64,000 nucleotides of DNA, from positions 62,001 to 126,000 of the forward strand of contig NZ_JANAVY020000010.1 in NCBI RefSeq assembly GCF_025195085.2, written 5' to 3'. The DNA is from Vibrio intestinalis (GTDB taxonomy: Bacteria > Pseudomonadota > Gammaproteobacteria > Enterobacterales > Vibrionaceae). Position numbers and translations under genes: made by a program. The notes below the pieces were generated by a model that ran no database searches, was not told the origin of the DNA, and was given only the letters and a program-made list of their open reading frames with translations. Of the stretch, positions 49,672 through 59,759 are shown piece after piece. Numbering within the stretch: the stretch's first letter is position 1; every line of letters starts with the position of its first letter.

Positions 49672-52600
49672 TCAATCAAACTCAAATTGATACAGAAGAT
49701 CGACCGCGCTATCTAACCCTGATACGGCTTCAACATAAAGATCTTTCATTAAGCGATAACGCACCGTGAACTCACCGACGGAATCAAAAATCCCTACGCC
49801 ATATTTGACCTGTAACCCAGGAAGAATATAACCACTCACCGTCACTTGGGAATCATCCCCAGTACCCGCGGTATCAAGCTGCAGATCTTGCACCCCGAAG
49901 GCTTCACCAATCTCACCAACCAAACGGCCACTCTTAGCTAAGCTTAAGCCAATTAAGGTCGTGGTCATCGAGTTACCACCCGACTCCCCATCAATATCTT
50001 GGCCACGTAGCAAGTATGACAGCGCATTAGCTTGCGGCATGGCTGGCTCTGAGAAGATAGACACTTGCGGCTCATCTGCCGAGCCTGTCACTTTAACCCC
50101 AGCAATCACTTCATCTTGAGTGTTTTCTGGATTTCGTATCGCAGAGATTTGCAGATAAGGCTGATCCGCGGGGCCATTCATTAAGATTTTACCTTCTTTG
50201 ATCAATAGATCTTGGCCAAATGAAGAGTAAGAACCATCAACGATATTCACTTCACCAACAATAAATGGGCCTTTATTTTTCTGCGTTACATTCAAGTTAC
50301 CCACTAGGCCACCTTCAAGGCCAAACGCCGATAACTTAAAGTCATCGCCTATCTTAATGTTGATGTTGGTTTCAACTTCAAAAGGCACTTTGCTCTCTTC
50401 ATCGACCGGCTGACCATCAGCATCAACAATAACTAAGTCTTTAGACACACCAACTGCACTGGCAGGTACATCTTCAACCACTACTCGGCCCCACGGCAGG
50501 GCAATTGAACCATCAATTCGAGCGTTCTTTGGCGAAGCTGAGATAGTCATATCTGGCACGACTTTCACCTTCACCATAGGCGGAACATCGACCATTAGCT
50601 CTTCGGCAAATACTCGCACCTTACTCTGCCAGTTAGCAAGGTCTTGCCAATCAGCATTACCTTCGACATCTAACTCACCATCTGGCGTTTGTATCGCAGC
50701 ATCAATCAACGCTTGGTAACCAGAGAAGTTAACCACTAGGCGGCCAGAGTCGATATCAATCGGAGAGACTTCCCCTTGCAGCAACATATCATCAACCACG
50801 AACTGACCGTTCACCTTTGGGTGCATCAGAGGGCCAGAGATATCGAGATCCGTTGATAGATTAGCATTGAGCTGGCTGTATTCTCCTAACAACACGTTGA
50901 GGAAATCGAGGTTGAAGGTCGACAATGCAAGCTTAGCCTGTAACTGCTTATCTTCTACCGTCACATCCGGGATCATCAGCTCACCAGATACATCGCCGTT
51001 ATCGGTGACATCAATGAGCCAATTGGCGTTAAGTTGGTTGTTGAGCAAATCCGCGTTTAACTCAATATTCTGCCAACCAACAACTAAAGGCTCACCCACT
51101 TGCTGCGTTACTTTGCCCGGAGCAAGGGTAATTGAAGCTTTAACTTGAGGTGCTTTACTTGCGCCCCACTTGGCCGATGTGCTGGCATTTAGCGAACCTT
51201 GTAACTGAGTCTCGGCTGGTAAAAACATCGCAATCTGCTCAAAATCGAACTGATTGATCGCCAGTTGCGCTTCACCACTTTCGCCTACTTTGATGTCTTG
51301 CTGTAAACAGACCGATGCTTGATCTTGTAACCAACAATGAGCTGCGACTGAAACCTCGGTATTGGCCGAATCAAAACCAAGCGCCGTTGGTTGATTTAGC
51401 TGCCACTGACCTTGTTTTGAGTTCAGTGTCATGCGGGTTAACGAACCATCCCACTTAAGCGCAGGTTTATCTTCAAGTGCGCCAGCCAAGGCTAGGCTGG
51501 TTGACGCAATATCAGAACGGACATCAAGGGTCAGATTGTGCTGTTTCTGACTACCGTTTAACTTCAGCAGAACTTGCTCGACCAAATAATCTTGATAGCG
51601 AGCTTGGTCGACTTGTAGTGTGAGTTGGCCTTGTACTTGAGGTAGTGGCGTTACTTCACCAGTAAGTTTAACTTGTTGTAGCTTAGCTTGATCTTGCCAA
51701 GCAATATTCTCGGCCTGTAGATCAAGCTCGACTTGCGGCTGCTTCAAATCGCCTCGCAGCTTCACACCACCTCGAGCCTGACCTTGTAAATCAGGAACCG
51801 ACTTCACCAAGCTTGGTAAATCTAACGCGAGATCAAGCTGCCATTGCTGAGCGAGTTCACCCTGTGCTCGAATACTGTTTGGCCCATGAGACAACACCAA
51901 GCGTGGCGTTTTTAAGAAGATTTCCCCTTTACCCGCCTCATCCAATGCTTGAAGCGAGCCTTCGATATTGAGTGGGTAGTCACGAAGTACACCATCAATA
52001 TCGAGCTGAGGTAAGTTGACCTTCCAGCCACCTTTTGCAGTTAAAGCGCCATCGGTTTTCAATGTACCACTAATTTGTCCCTCAGCCTCAGGCCATTGCA
52101 GCCCCGGTTGGATGTCAGTCAGCTCAAGTTGCGCTTGCCAGTTAATCGGCGCTTGCCAATTGGCCATCACTTGGCCTTCAACCATGCCTCCTAGGGTTTG
52201 TAGCTCAAGTTGCGACAATTGAATATGGTTTAAATCACCTGCGCCTTTTAACTTGATGCCTAAATCAGGGATCGGAGTACCTTGCACTTCTGCCTGTAAC
52301 GCTAACCCGTAAGCTTTCAATGAGCCTTGTCCCTTAAGCTCATCAATCGCTACTTTGTACTCTGCCTTACCTTTTAATGGCCACTGCGCATCCGCTTGAG
52401 TTAACGCCAGGTCAAACGGCAACTGTGGCTCAAGCGGCTGCAAAGTCGCCACTAAATCACCACTTGCTAAACCACTAAACAGTGCCTTTAGGTTTAACTC
52501 AGCCACCGTACCATTCGCGTTTAGCTTTATTTTTTGCCCTTTGGCAATTGGGTCATTGACCGTCGCCGCTAAGTCTAGCTCTAGCGGATAGTCACCCACC

Positions 52601-53427
52601 ATCTCTAGCTGACCAGAGGCGGTGGCTGACACCTGCGGCATTTCAAGCTGTAAGGTATTGAGATTTAACTTTGATGATCGCGCTAATAGCTCCAAGCCAA
52701 GATGATTAACTTCAACAGGTGTCTCTTGCTGTAAAACAAAGTCATGAATGTCGAGCCGCTTTACATTCACAGAAAGAGGTAACACCACCTCCGGTAATAC
52801 AATCACCTGCTCAGTATTGGGCTGATTAGCGGTATTGGCTTTCGGTTCAGGTGTTGCCTCTGCTAACGCGACATTGATCCCTGATAGCAGAGTGGTATTC
52901 AGCGTTAATCTTGAGCCTTGGAAAGAGAATCCGGTGGTAAATTGCTGCCACTGAATATGATGACCAAGCACTTTTAAATCGATGTCGTTCAGTGCAACTC
53001 GACCAACTCGAATCGGTAACGGCGACGTTATTGACGCAGAAGATGAGGTTTCCGGTGCTGGCTCTGCACTGCTTTCAGGCAGCTTAGGCATTGCGAACTC
53101 AAGTCCAGAAAGACTTAACTCATCGACACAAACACTAGGCTCTGTAAAACAGGCAGGTTTTACTGCTAGCGTTAATGCATCAACCTTGGCATCGACTCCT
53201 AACGATTCATCATTAAACGTGACGTTGTTTAAAATAAAACGAGGGAATATTGCGCCTTGGTAATCACCAACCTGTAGCTGTGGAACAAATTTCTCCGCCG
53301 TCCAAAGTGCAAGGCTCAGGCCCGGCCGAGAAAACAGCAAAATTGCTAACGCTACGCTGAGCACCAACAACAGAGAAATAAGCGAAATCGATAGCCATTT
53401 TGACCATTTTAATACCACTTTGGTCAT
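49672..53427 (-). CDS. tamB: translocation and assembly module inner-membrane component TamB
   Basis: This very long (1251 residues) AsmA/Vps13-like protein has an N-terminal membrane anchor (about 12-32) and a repetitive beta-rich periplasmic body that bridges the envelope. The C-terminal TamB/DUF490 domain (about 900-1251) contacts TamA. The complex helps insert outer-membrane proteins and, with relatives YhdP and YdbH, moves phospholipids to the outer membrane. Its ATG overlaps the tamA stop by 4 bases. Confidence 0.96.
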   Translation of the reverse strand: MTKVVLKWSKWLSISLISLLLVLSVALAILLFSRPGLSLALWTAEKFVPQLQVGDYQGAIFPRFILNNVTFNDESLGVDAKVDALTLAVKPACFTEPSVCVDELSLSGLEFAMPKLPESSAEPAPETSSSASITSPLPIRVGRVALNDIDLKVLGHHIQWQQFTTGFSFQGSRLTLNTTLLSGINVALAEATPEPKANTANQPNTEQVIVLPEVVLPLSVNVKRLDIHDFVLQQETPVEVNHLGLELLARSSKLNLNTLQLEMPQVSATASGQLEMVGDYPLELDLAATVNDPIAKGQKIKLNANGTVAELNLKALFSGLASGDLVATLQPLEPQLPFDLALTQADAQWPLKGKAEYKVAIDELKGQGSLKAYGLALQAEVQGTPIPDLGIKLKGAGDLNHIQLSQLELQTLGGMVEGQVMANWQAPINWQAQLELTDIQPGLQWPEAEGQISGTLKTDGALTAKGGWKVNLPQLDIDGVLRDYPLNIEGSLQALDEAGKGEIFLKTPRLVLSHGPNSIRAQGELAQQWQLDLALDLPSLVKSVPDLQGQARGGVKLRGDLKQPQVELDLQAENIAWQDQAKLQQVKLTGEVTPLPQVQGQLTLQVDQARYQDYLVEQVLLKLNGSQKQHNLTLDVRSDIASTSLALAGALEDKPALKWDGSLTRMTLNSKQGQWQLNQPTALGFDSANTEVSVAAHCWLQDQASVCLQQDIKVGESGEAQLAINQFDFEQIAMFLPAETQLQGSLNASTSAKWGASKAPQVKASITLAPGKVTQQVGEPLVVGWQNIELNADLLNNQLNANWLIDVTDNGDVSGELMIPDVTVEDKQLQAKLALSTFNLDFLNVLLGEYSQLNANLSTDLDISGPLMHPKVNGQFVVDDMLLQGEVSPIDIDSGRLVVNFSGYQALIDAAIQTPDGELDVEGNADWQDLANWQSKVRVFAEELMVDVPPMVKVKVVPDMTISASPKNARIDGSIALPWGRVVVEDVPASAVGVSKDLVIVDADGQPVDEESKVPFEVETNINIKIGDDFKLSAFGLEGGLVGNLNVTQKNKGPFIVGEVNIVDGSYSSFGQDLLIKEGKILMNGPADQPYLQISAIRNPENTQDEVIAGVKVTGSADEPQVSIFSEPAMPQANALSYLLRGQDIDGESGGNSMTTTLIGLSLAKSGRLVGEIGEAFGVQDLQLDTAGTGDDSQVTVSGYILPGLQVKYGVGIFDSVGEFTVRYRLMKDLYVEAVSGLDSAVDLLYQFEFD

Positions 53428-55142
53428 AGCTCAGGCCCTAAAGTAAAGTGAACTTGGAACTCATCACCTGGGTTTGCATCAAAGCCCCAAGCGAAATCAA
53501 GACGAACAGGGCCAACCGGAGAGGCCCAGCGAATACCGACACCTGCACCACGCTTAAAATCAGCTTGGTCATTAAAGGCATCACCATAATCGTAAAAAAT
53601 CGCGCCCCACCAATTGCCATAAACTCGGTATTGGTATTCTAACGATGTGGTCACCATGTACTTAGCACCCGTCAACGCACCACTGCTGTCTTTCGGGGAG
53701 ATCGACTCATAGCCATAGCCACGTAAGTTGTTATCACCACCAGCAAAGAAACGCAGCGATGGCGACAATTTTTCAAATTCATCAGTAATATTGGCGCCAC
53801 CATCAATTCGGAAAATTCCACGATGATTACCGCCAATACTACGGATCCACGACGTGCCGGCTTGAGCACGGATCACGCGCGTTTCTGACAGCGCATTAGG
53901 ATCGCCATATTCCAAGGTTAAACTTTGACGATCGCCCCACATCGGCATCGAGCTACCGCGCACACGAGTACGAGAAAACGAAATACCCGGCAACAAGAAT
54001 TGCGCAGTATCGTCTTGCAAACCTTGTTCGTAGTTTTCTAGCAAGTAACGAATAAACAAGGTTCGATGCCAGCCATTATCCAAGGTCCAGTGACGCTCTA
54101 GCGCTAGGTTGGATTCCAAGCTTTTGGTGTCACGGTTATCGAGGTTTTTCATCCCGTATTGAATTCGATAGTACTCATTGAGCACGTCATCAAGCGGAAT
54201 GCGATAGCCAGCGGTAATGGTTTGTTCAGGCGCGGAAAGAGAAAAACTGCTATCGAAGCTGTGTCCTCGAGAGTTCACCCAAGGCTTTTTCCATTTTAAC
54301 GAACCTCGCACGCCCACATCGGTCGAGTAACCGATACCCGTTTCTAATTGGTTGCGCGCTTGAGGTGCGAGAGAAACTTTAACCGGTAGATTACGCCCTT
54401 TGCCTAACTGGCTTAAATCTGGTTCAACAAATACCGAAGAGAACCAGTCAGTATTAGACAAGTTCTGGTTGTATTCACCGATCTTGGATACATCATAAGG
54501 TTCACCAAGTTCATACGGTTCGAGAGAGTGCACTCGGTCTTCTTCGATTTGGCTGCCATTGATACTGGTCTCACCAAAGTGATAGCGCATGCCACTGTCG
54601 TAATGCAGACGAATATAAGCTTGATTTAGCTCGGGGGAAACCTCCAAACGGCTGACTTCAAAATCCCCTTCGAAGTAACCTTTTTTCAATGCGAGGTTAC
54701 GAATACCTGATTTTAAAGCGTCATAGAGACCTTGGTTGAGCGTGTCTCCCGTTTTAAGGCCGCTTTTTTCCACCAATTTAGTAAAGTCTTCATCTTTGCT
54801 GGCCTCACCTGCAAATTGAATATCCAATTCATCAACAAGCACGGGGGCGCCAGGAGTCACCGTGACTAATAATTCTTTACCATCCTCTTCCGCTGAAAAA
54901 TGAAATTCAGGGTGATAGTAGCCAAGTGCATTCAGCGCTTCTGTAATGCTTTTTTCTAACCGGGCTCGGAAACGTAGATTGGTGGAATAGTCAGATTCTG
55001 GAATGGAAGCGAGATAAGCATCCACATTGGTTTTCAACTCACCATCTAAGCCCTTAACTGACAGATCCACACCTTTTGCGATGCCATAGCTCGGCATCGT
55101 CAATAGTGTGGCAACGATAAATGATAAAGGCTTTCTTCTCAT
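53424..55142 (-). CDS. tamA: outer-membrane assembly protein TamA (Omp85 family)
   Basis: The 572-residue protein has a signal peptide (1-22), three POTRA domains (about 23-265) and a 16-strand Omp85 barrel (about 270-572). RFFAGGDNNLRGYGY is the Omp85 substrate-lid motif region. Works with TamB, encoded directly after it with a 4-base overlap. The order msrA/tamA-tamB-ytfP is as in E. coli. Confidence 0.97.
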   Translation of the reverse strand: MRRKPLSFIVATLLTMPSYGIAKGVDLSVKGLDGELKTNVDAYLASIPESDYSTNLRFRARLEKSITEALNALGYYHPEFHFSAEEDGKELLVTVTPGAPVLVDELDIQFAGEASKDEDFTKLVEKSGLKTGDTLNQGLYDALKSGIRNLALKKGYFEGDFEVSRLEVSPELNQAYIRLHYDSGMRYHFGETSINGSQIEEDRVHSLEPYELGEPYDVSKIGEYNQNLSNTDWFSSVFVEPDLSQLGKGRNLPVKVSLAPQARNQLETGIGYSTDVGVRGSLKWKKPWVNSRGHSFDSSFSLSAPEQTITAGYRIPLDDVLNEYYRIQYGMKNLDNRDTKSLESNLALERHWTLDNGWHRTLFIRYLLENYEQGLQDDTAQFLLPGISFSRTRVRGSSMPMWGDRQSLTLEYGDPNALSETRVIRAQAGTSWIRSIGGNHRGIFRIDGGANITDEFEKLSPSLRFFAGGDNNLRGYGYESISPKDSSGALTGAKYMVTTSLEYQYRVYGNWWGAIFYDYGDAFNDQADFKRGAGVGIRWASPVGPVRLDFAWGFDANPGDEFQVHFTLGPEL

Positions 55143-55270
55143 GGACTTCTAAGGCTGTTATTTTCGTATTGTTTGTTATAAATGATAACGTTAGTTAATA
55201 AAATAGTCTGTATGAAAACCGTTAATTTCTCGGTCTACTACTCAAAGGAAGGCTCAACAAGGATACTGCC

Positions 55271-55903
55271 ATGTTAGATAAACAAACTATGATCTCCCCA
55301 GAGCGTGCTCTCATTGGCCGCGACACACCTATGTCGATTGAAGACCAACACTTCGTCAATCAATCTAGCTTGAGTGCAATGCCAAGTGGCAATCAGCAAC
55401 AAGTCCTACTAGGTATGGGATGTTTTTGGGGCGCTGAACGACTGTTTTGGCAACTGGATGGCGTGGTTAGCACCTCTGTAGGCTATGCGGGTGGTTATAC
55501 TAAAAACCCGACCTATGAAGAGGTTTGCTCTGGTAAAACGGGGCACACAGAAGTGGTGCGAGTGGTATTTGATACCAATGAAATTACCCTTGCTGACCTA
55601 TTGAAAACCTTTTGGGAGCGCCATGACCCAACTCAAGGTATGCGCCAAGGCAACGACTTAGGCACACAATATCGTTCGGTGATTTATACCTACAGCCAAG
55701 AGCAATTCGATATCGCGCAGCAATCGAAGCTCCAATACCAAGCGTTACTTGGAGAAGGCACAACCATCACTACGCAAATCGAAATGGCTCAAGAGTACTT
55801 CTTTGCCGAGACTTATCATCAGCAGTACTTAGCCAAAAACCCAAATGGATATTGCGGCCTTGGTGGTACGGGGGTTTGCTTCCCACCAACGGAAAATGAA
55901 TGA
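55271..55903 (+). CDS. msrA: peptide methionine sulfoxide reductase A
   Basis: The 210-residue enzyme reduces S-methionine sulfoxide in proteins. The catalytic Cys51 is in GCFWG, and C-terminal recycling cysteines lie in [12 protein letters not shown]. The N-terminal 40-residue extension is typical of the E. coli type. AAGGA precedes the ATG. It is divergent from tamA. Confidence 0.97.
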   Translation: MLDKQTMISPERALIGRDTPMSIEDQHFVNQSSLSAMPSGNQQQVLLGMGCFWGAERLFWQLDGVVSTSVGYAGGYTKNPTYEEVCSGKTGHTEVVRVVFDTNEITLADLLKTFWERHDPTQGMRQGNDLGTQYRSVIYTYSQEQFDIAQQSKLQYQALLGEGTTITTQIEMAQEYFFAETYHQQYLAKNPNGYCGLGGTGVCFPPTENE

Positions 55904-55990
55904 TTCGACCACTCTTTCTCTCTATTGAGTATATACTTTAGAAACATTTAGCTTCATCGGTATCACCGCTAGGACACTAAGGAAATCATA

Positions 55991-56542
55991 ATGAAACACA
56001 AAACGTTACTTGCGCTGGCGCTTACTTTTGCTTCCAGTTCTGTTTTTGCTCACAACATCAAACTAGAGCAAGCCGTGCCAAACGTTGCGGTAACAAGCCA
56101 TGGTGAAATCTTGGTTCAAGACAATGATACGGTTTATCAAGCTTGGGATACTCAAGCGATGCTTGGCAAAGTTCGTGTTGTTCAAGCGATTGCTGGTAGA
56201 AGCAGCTCTAAAGAGATGAATGCACCTCTTATGGCAGCAATCACCGCTGCCGACTTCCCTGCTGAGAGCTACCAAACAACAACCATCATTAACCAAGATG
56301 ATGCTATTTGGGGTACGGGCTCGTTTGTAAAATCGTCTGCGCAAGACAGCAAGAAAGAGTTCCCTTGGTCATCAATGGTATTGGACGAAGATGGTGTGGT
56401 AGCGAAAAAATGGGGACTTCAAGCAGAGTCATCCGCGATTTTAGTGCAAGACAAACAAGGTAAAGTGCTCTTTATCAAAGAAGGTTCGCTCAACGAGAGT
56501 GAAATCCAACAGGTTCTCGGCCTAGTTAAACAAAGTTTATAA
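55991..56542 (+). CDS. ytfJ: YtfJ family periplasmic protein
   Basis: The 183-residue protein has a signal peptide (1-20, ending VFA-H) and a thioredoxin-like fold pattern (MLGKVRVVQAIAGRSSSKEMNAPL) lacking the CxxC of true thioredoxins, as in E. coli YtfJ. Function unknown. AAGGA upstream supports the ATG. The Zur-box palindrome after it doubles as its likely terminator. Confidence 0.9.
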   Translation: MKHKTLLALALTFASSSVFAHNIKLEQAVPNVAVTSHGEILVQDNDTVYQAWDTQAMLGKVRVVQAIAGRSSSKEMNAPLMAAITAADFPAESYQTTTIINQDDAIWGTGSFVKSSAQDSKKEFPWSSMVLDEDGVVAKKWGLQAESSAILVQDKQGKVLFIKEGSLNESEIQQVLGLVKQSL

Positions 56543-56596
56543 GCTATTATTCAGGCCGTTATACAACTGATTTTACAAATTAGTCTTAACCTTTAG

Positions 56597-56627
56597 AGTC
56601 GAGTTGTTATAGTATAACAACTCGACT
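56597..56627. promoter_or_regulatory. Zur box within a perfect 31-bp palindrome
   Basis: The 15-base arms AGTCGAGTTGTTATA and TATAACAACTCGACT flank a central G at 56612. The centre TTGTTATAGTATAACAA fits the Zur consensus (TGTTATANTATAACA). It is 19 bases upstream of the first zinc-locus gene, where Zur would repress when zinc is sufficient. Transcribed, the palindrome is a 14-bp hairpin followed by TTTTT, so it can also end ytfJ transcription. Confidence 0.85.
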
Positions 56628-56645
56628 TTTTCTTGGTGGTAAAAC

Positions 56646-56945
56646 GTGGTCTCTCTCTACGCTCAAACACGCAAATCAACCTTGGTCGCATTCTGTGCAG
56701 CCATGTTTATGCTGTGGATGAGTTTTGCCTATATTGAGCACCAATACGACCTTTCCCCTCACCACCATGAACACCACCAGTGTCAGCTGTTTGCTAATGC
56801 CCTGCATGGCACACTCAGCGCCCCTATCCTCTTTGCTAATCCACTATTGCAAGAGTCGCCGTATTTCTTCTCCGAGTATCCATACATTGCGGCTCCAGTC
56901 ATAGTGCCATTAGCGCGCGCACCGCCTGAGTCAATCTATACTTAA
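56646..56945 (+). CDS. DUF2607 small membrane protein of the zinc locus
   Basis: The 99-residue protein starts at GTG, with one hydrophobic helix (about 12-30) and a histidine cluster right after it (HHHEHH, about 41-46), then a Pro-rich tail. It is the first gene after the Zur box and 81 bases before zrgA, so it probably belongs to the zinc uptake operon as a membrane-bound metal-binding accessory. Similar proteins are found at this place in vibrios; no biochemical role is known to me. Confidence 0.75.
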   Translation: MVSLYAQTRKSTLVAFCAAMFMLWMSFAYIEHQYDLSPHHHEHHQCQLFANALHGTLSAPILFANPLLQESPYFFSEYPYIAAPVIVPLARAPPESIYT

Positions 56946-57026
56946 ATTTCTTCTCCCTATTTGATACCTGAGCGAGCGGTTCGCTCAGGTATGTTTTAAA
57001 AAATTTATAATGACTCAGGATTTAAC

Positions 57027-57725
57027 ATGATTAAGTACTCTCCACTTGCCCTTTGCCTTGGCCTTGCTCTTTCTCAAACAGCGATGGCTGAAGATCACTT
57101 CCGCCAACATGATGCCCATGTGCATGGTGAAGTTGAATTCAATATTGCCCAAGATGGTCACGAGCTATTAGTAGAGATTACCGCTCCAGGTGCAGATGTA
57201 GTTGGCTTTGAACACGCTCCTCAAAACGACGAGCAGAAGAAAGCACTTGAGCAAGCTGAAGCTCACTTAAACAACGCTAACTCTGTGTTACTTTTAGCGT
57301 CTAGCGCACAATGTAAGCTAGAGCACAAATCCGTGACACACACGTTAGGTCAAGATGAGCATGAAGGTCACGATCACGATAAACACGATCATGATGATGA
57401 CCATGAAGGCCATGACCACGATAAACACGATCATGACCACGATAAGCACGATCATGACCACGATCATGACCACGACCATGAAGGCCATGACCATGATAAG
57501 CACGATCATGACCACGAAGGTCACGACCATGAATCACATGGTGGCCACGGTGAATTCACCATCGAATACCATTACCACTGTGATAACCTAGCCAAACTTG
57601 ATGCAATTGACACAAAATGGTTTGAGCTATTCCCAGCGACGAATAAAGTGAAAGTCAACTTGTTGACTGATACTAAGCAAGCAGCACTAGAGCTATCTGA
57701 AAAACAGAGCACCATTAAGTTTTAA
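57027..57725 (+). CDS. zrgA: zinc uptake protein ZrgA (DUF2796)
   Basis: The 232-residue periplasmic protein has a signal peptide (1-21, ending AMA) and an N-terminal DUF2796 part (HDAHVHGEVEFNIAQDGHELLVEI). Next comes a His/Asp low-complexity stretch (about 110-175) made of repeated HD, HDH and HEGHD units, then a C-terminal domain. The His/Asp tract should bind zinc. ZrgA with its ABC partners gives Vibrio cholerae a second zinc uptake route besides ZnuABC. The repeat tract is coded by near-identical CATGACCACGAT units and may vary in length between strains. Confidence 0.93.
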   Translation: MIKYSPLALCLGLALSQTAMAEDHFRQHDAHVHGEVEFNIAQDGHELLVEITAPGADVVGFEHAPQNDEQKKALEQAEAHLNNANSVLLLASSAQCKLEHKSVTHTLGQDEHEGHDHDKHDHDDDHEGHDHDKHDHDHDKHDHDHDHDHDHEGHDHDKHDHDHEGHDHESHGGHGEFTIEYHYHCDNLAKLDAIDTKWFELFPATNKVKVNLLTDTKQAALELSEKQSTIKF

Positions 57726-57793
57726 TCTAGAACTTGCTTAAGCCCAATAGCCTGAGCTGATCAGGCTATTGGCATCACTTATTGGAAGCAAAA

Positions 57794-58501
57794 ATGACAA
57801 CAGAAACATTACCCCCTGTGGTACTCCTCAATCAGGTTAAGTACCGCTGGGCCAATAATCCAAATCCAACGTTAGATATCCCTTTACTGGAAATCTCACG
57901 CGGTGAGCACTTATTCATTAAAGGCCCAAGTGGCTGTGGCAAGTCCACATTACTCGGTTTGCTTACAGGCATTCTCAAGGCGGATGAAGGCCAAGTTGAT
58001 GTTCTTGGTCAAGATTTGAAAACCCTGAAAGGTGCGCAGCGCGATCGTTTCCGAGCCAATAATATTGGTTATATTTTCCAGCAATTTAACTTATTGCCTT
58101 ACCTAAGCGTGATTGAAAACGTCGTGCTACCTTGCCAGTTTTCTAAATCTCGCCGCCAGCAAGTGGAGGGCAGCTTGCAGCTGCAAGCTCGTTCGCTACT
58201 CACTAAACTGCATTTACCCGAAGCCTTGATGGATAAACCCGTCACAGAGCTTAGTATCGGCCAACAACAACGGGTAGCGGCGGCACGTGCTCTTATGGGT
58301 AATCCACAGCTGATCATTGCCGATGAACCGACCTCCTCACTGGATCATGACAACCGCACCGCATTTATCGAGCTATTGCTTGAACAAGTAAATCAAGCCA
58401 ACGCGACACTGCTGTTTGTCAGTCACGATCCGACTTTAGAATCGCTGTTTGACCGCACGATCGATTTACAATCTCTAAACCAAGCAGGAGCGCAATCATG
58501 A
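57794..58501 (+). CDS. ABC transporter ATP-binding protein of the zrg zinc locus
   Basis: The 235-residue LolD/MacB-type ATPase has Walker A GPSGCGKST (about 45-53), a Q-loop (FQQFN), signature LSIGQQQRV, Walker B IIADEP and H-loop SHD. The signature has Ile in place of the first Gly (LSIGQ), a small deviation. ATG 57794 has GGAAG upstream; a TTG at 57782 is less likely. Its stop overlaps the permease start (ATGA). Confidence 0.92.
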   Translation: MTTETLPPVVLLNQVKYRWANNPNPTLDIPLLEISRGEHLFIKGPSGCGKSTLLGLLTGILKADEGQVDVLGQDLKTLKGAQRDRFRANNIGYIFQQFNLLPYLSVIENVVLPCQFSKSRRQQVEGSLQLQARSLLTKLHLPEALMDKPVTELSIGQQQRVAAARALMGNPQLIIADEPTSSLDHDNRTAFIELLLEQVNQANATLLFVSHDPTLESLFDRTIDLQSLNQAGAQS

Positions 58502-59757
58502 GCCCCACATTAATGCTCGCTTGGAAAAGCGCGAATAACCGTCGCCTTACCGCTATTCTTACCATTCTCACCGTAGCGATCTCTGTCATTCTTCTTCTGG
58601 GTGTAGAACGAATCCGAACTCAAGCCAAAAGCAGCTTCGCCAATACCATCTCAGGTACCGATTTGATCGTCGGTGGCCGCTCAGGACAAGTGAACTTATT
58701 ACTTTATTCCGTGTTTAGAATTGGCAACGCTACTAACAACATTGATTGGAAAAGCTATCAAGAATTTAGCCAACATCGCTCAGTAAATTGGACGATTCCA
58801 CTCTCACTGGGCGACTCTCATAAAGGCTTTCGCGTATTAGGTACCAATCAAAGTTACTTTGAACACTACCGTTATGGCCGCAAGCAAAACCTTGCCCTAG
58901 AGCAAGGGCGCCCATTTAACGGATTGTTTGAGACCGTGATTGGCGCAGATGTCGCGAAAAAGCTTGGCTACACTATAGGTAGTGAAATTATCATCGCGCA
59001 TGGCATCAATGATGCGGGTTTCAGTCGCCATGACAAATTACCGTTCAAAGTGGTTGGTATTTTTTCTCCAACCGGGACACCAGTCGACAAAACCGTGCAC
59101 GTCTCTTTGGAGGCGATTGAAGCTATACACGTGGGTTGGGAGTCAGGTGCTAATCTGGGGAACACGCCCTCTGCGGATCAGTTACTTCAGCGTGACTTTG
59201 AACCGCAACAAATCACCGCTATGCTGGTGGGCTTGAAATCGAAGATTCAAACCTTTGCTTTGCAGAGACAGATTAACACTTACCCGAAAGAACCACTAAG
59301 TGCCATCTTACCGGGGGTCGCCCTACATGAACTTTGGGGCATGATGTCGGTAGCAGAGCAAGCCTTGATGGCAGTATCAATATTTGTTGTTGCGGCAGGG
59401 TTACTGGGCATGTTGTCGAGCTTACTGACGAGCTTGCAAGAAAGGCGACGCGAAATGGCCATCTTGCGGGCAATGGGCGCAAGACCAAGGCATGTATTTT
59501 CGTTGCTCATCTTAGAAGCCAGCGCGCTGACTACGGTGGGTATTGTGGTAGGAACCGCTGGCCTTTATGGCCTGTTAGCCGTCATTGGCCCTATCATCGC
59601 CCAGAACTATGGTATTCAATTACCACTTATCGGCCTAAGCCAATACGAATTACTCTTGCTTGGCGCTGTACAGCTTTCTGGCACAGTAATTGGTATTATC
59701 CCTGCCATCCGTGCTTATAAACAATCACTCAGCGACGGCATGACAATAAGAGTTTAA
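58498..59757 (+). CDS. FtsX/MacB-type ABC permease of the zrg zinc locus
   Basis: The 419-residue protein has the MacB layout: helix near 15-35, a large periplasmic domain (about 40-275), and three C-terminal helices (about 290-405) of the FtsX domain (LQERRREMAILRAMGA). MacB-type transporters act mechanically on periplasmic partners rather than carrying ions through a pore, so how it supports zinc uptake is unclear; it may act on ZrgA or the DUF3299 protein. Confidence 0.92.
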   Translation: MSPTLMLAWKSANNRRLTAILTILTVAISVILLLGVERIRTQAKSSFANTISGTDLIVGGRSGQVNLLLYSVFRIGNATNNIDWKSYQEFSQHRSVNWTIPLSLGDSHKGFRVLGTNQSYFEHYRYGRKQNLALEQGRPFNGLFETVIGADVAKKLGYTIGSEIIIAHGINDAGFSRHDKLPFKVVGIFSPTGTPVDKTVHVSLEAIEAIHVGWESGANLGNTPSADQLLQRDFEPQQITAMLVGLKSKIQTFALQRQINTYPKEPLSAILPGVALHELWGMMSVAEQALMAVSIFVVAAGLLGMLSSLLTSLQERRREMAILRAMGARPRHVFSLLILEASALTTVGIVVGTAGLYGLLAVIGPIIAQNYGIQLPLIGLSQYELLLLGAVQLSGTVIGIIPAIRAYKQSLSDGMTIRV

Positions 59758-59759
59758 TA

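Noticed and set aside
57301..57591. repeat-rich frames on both strands in zrgA, and a possible CRISPR array
   Set aside because: Periodicity comes from codons for His and Asp in the ZrgA tract; there are no unique spacers between the repeats.
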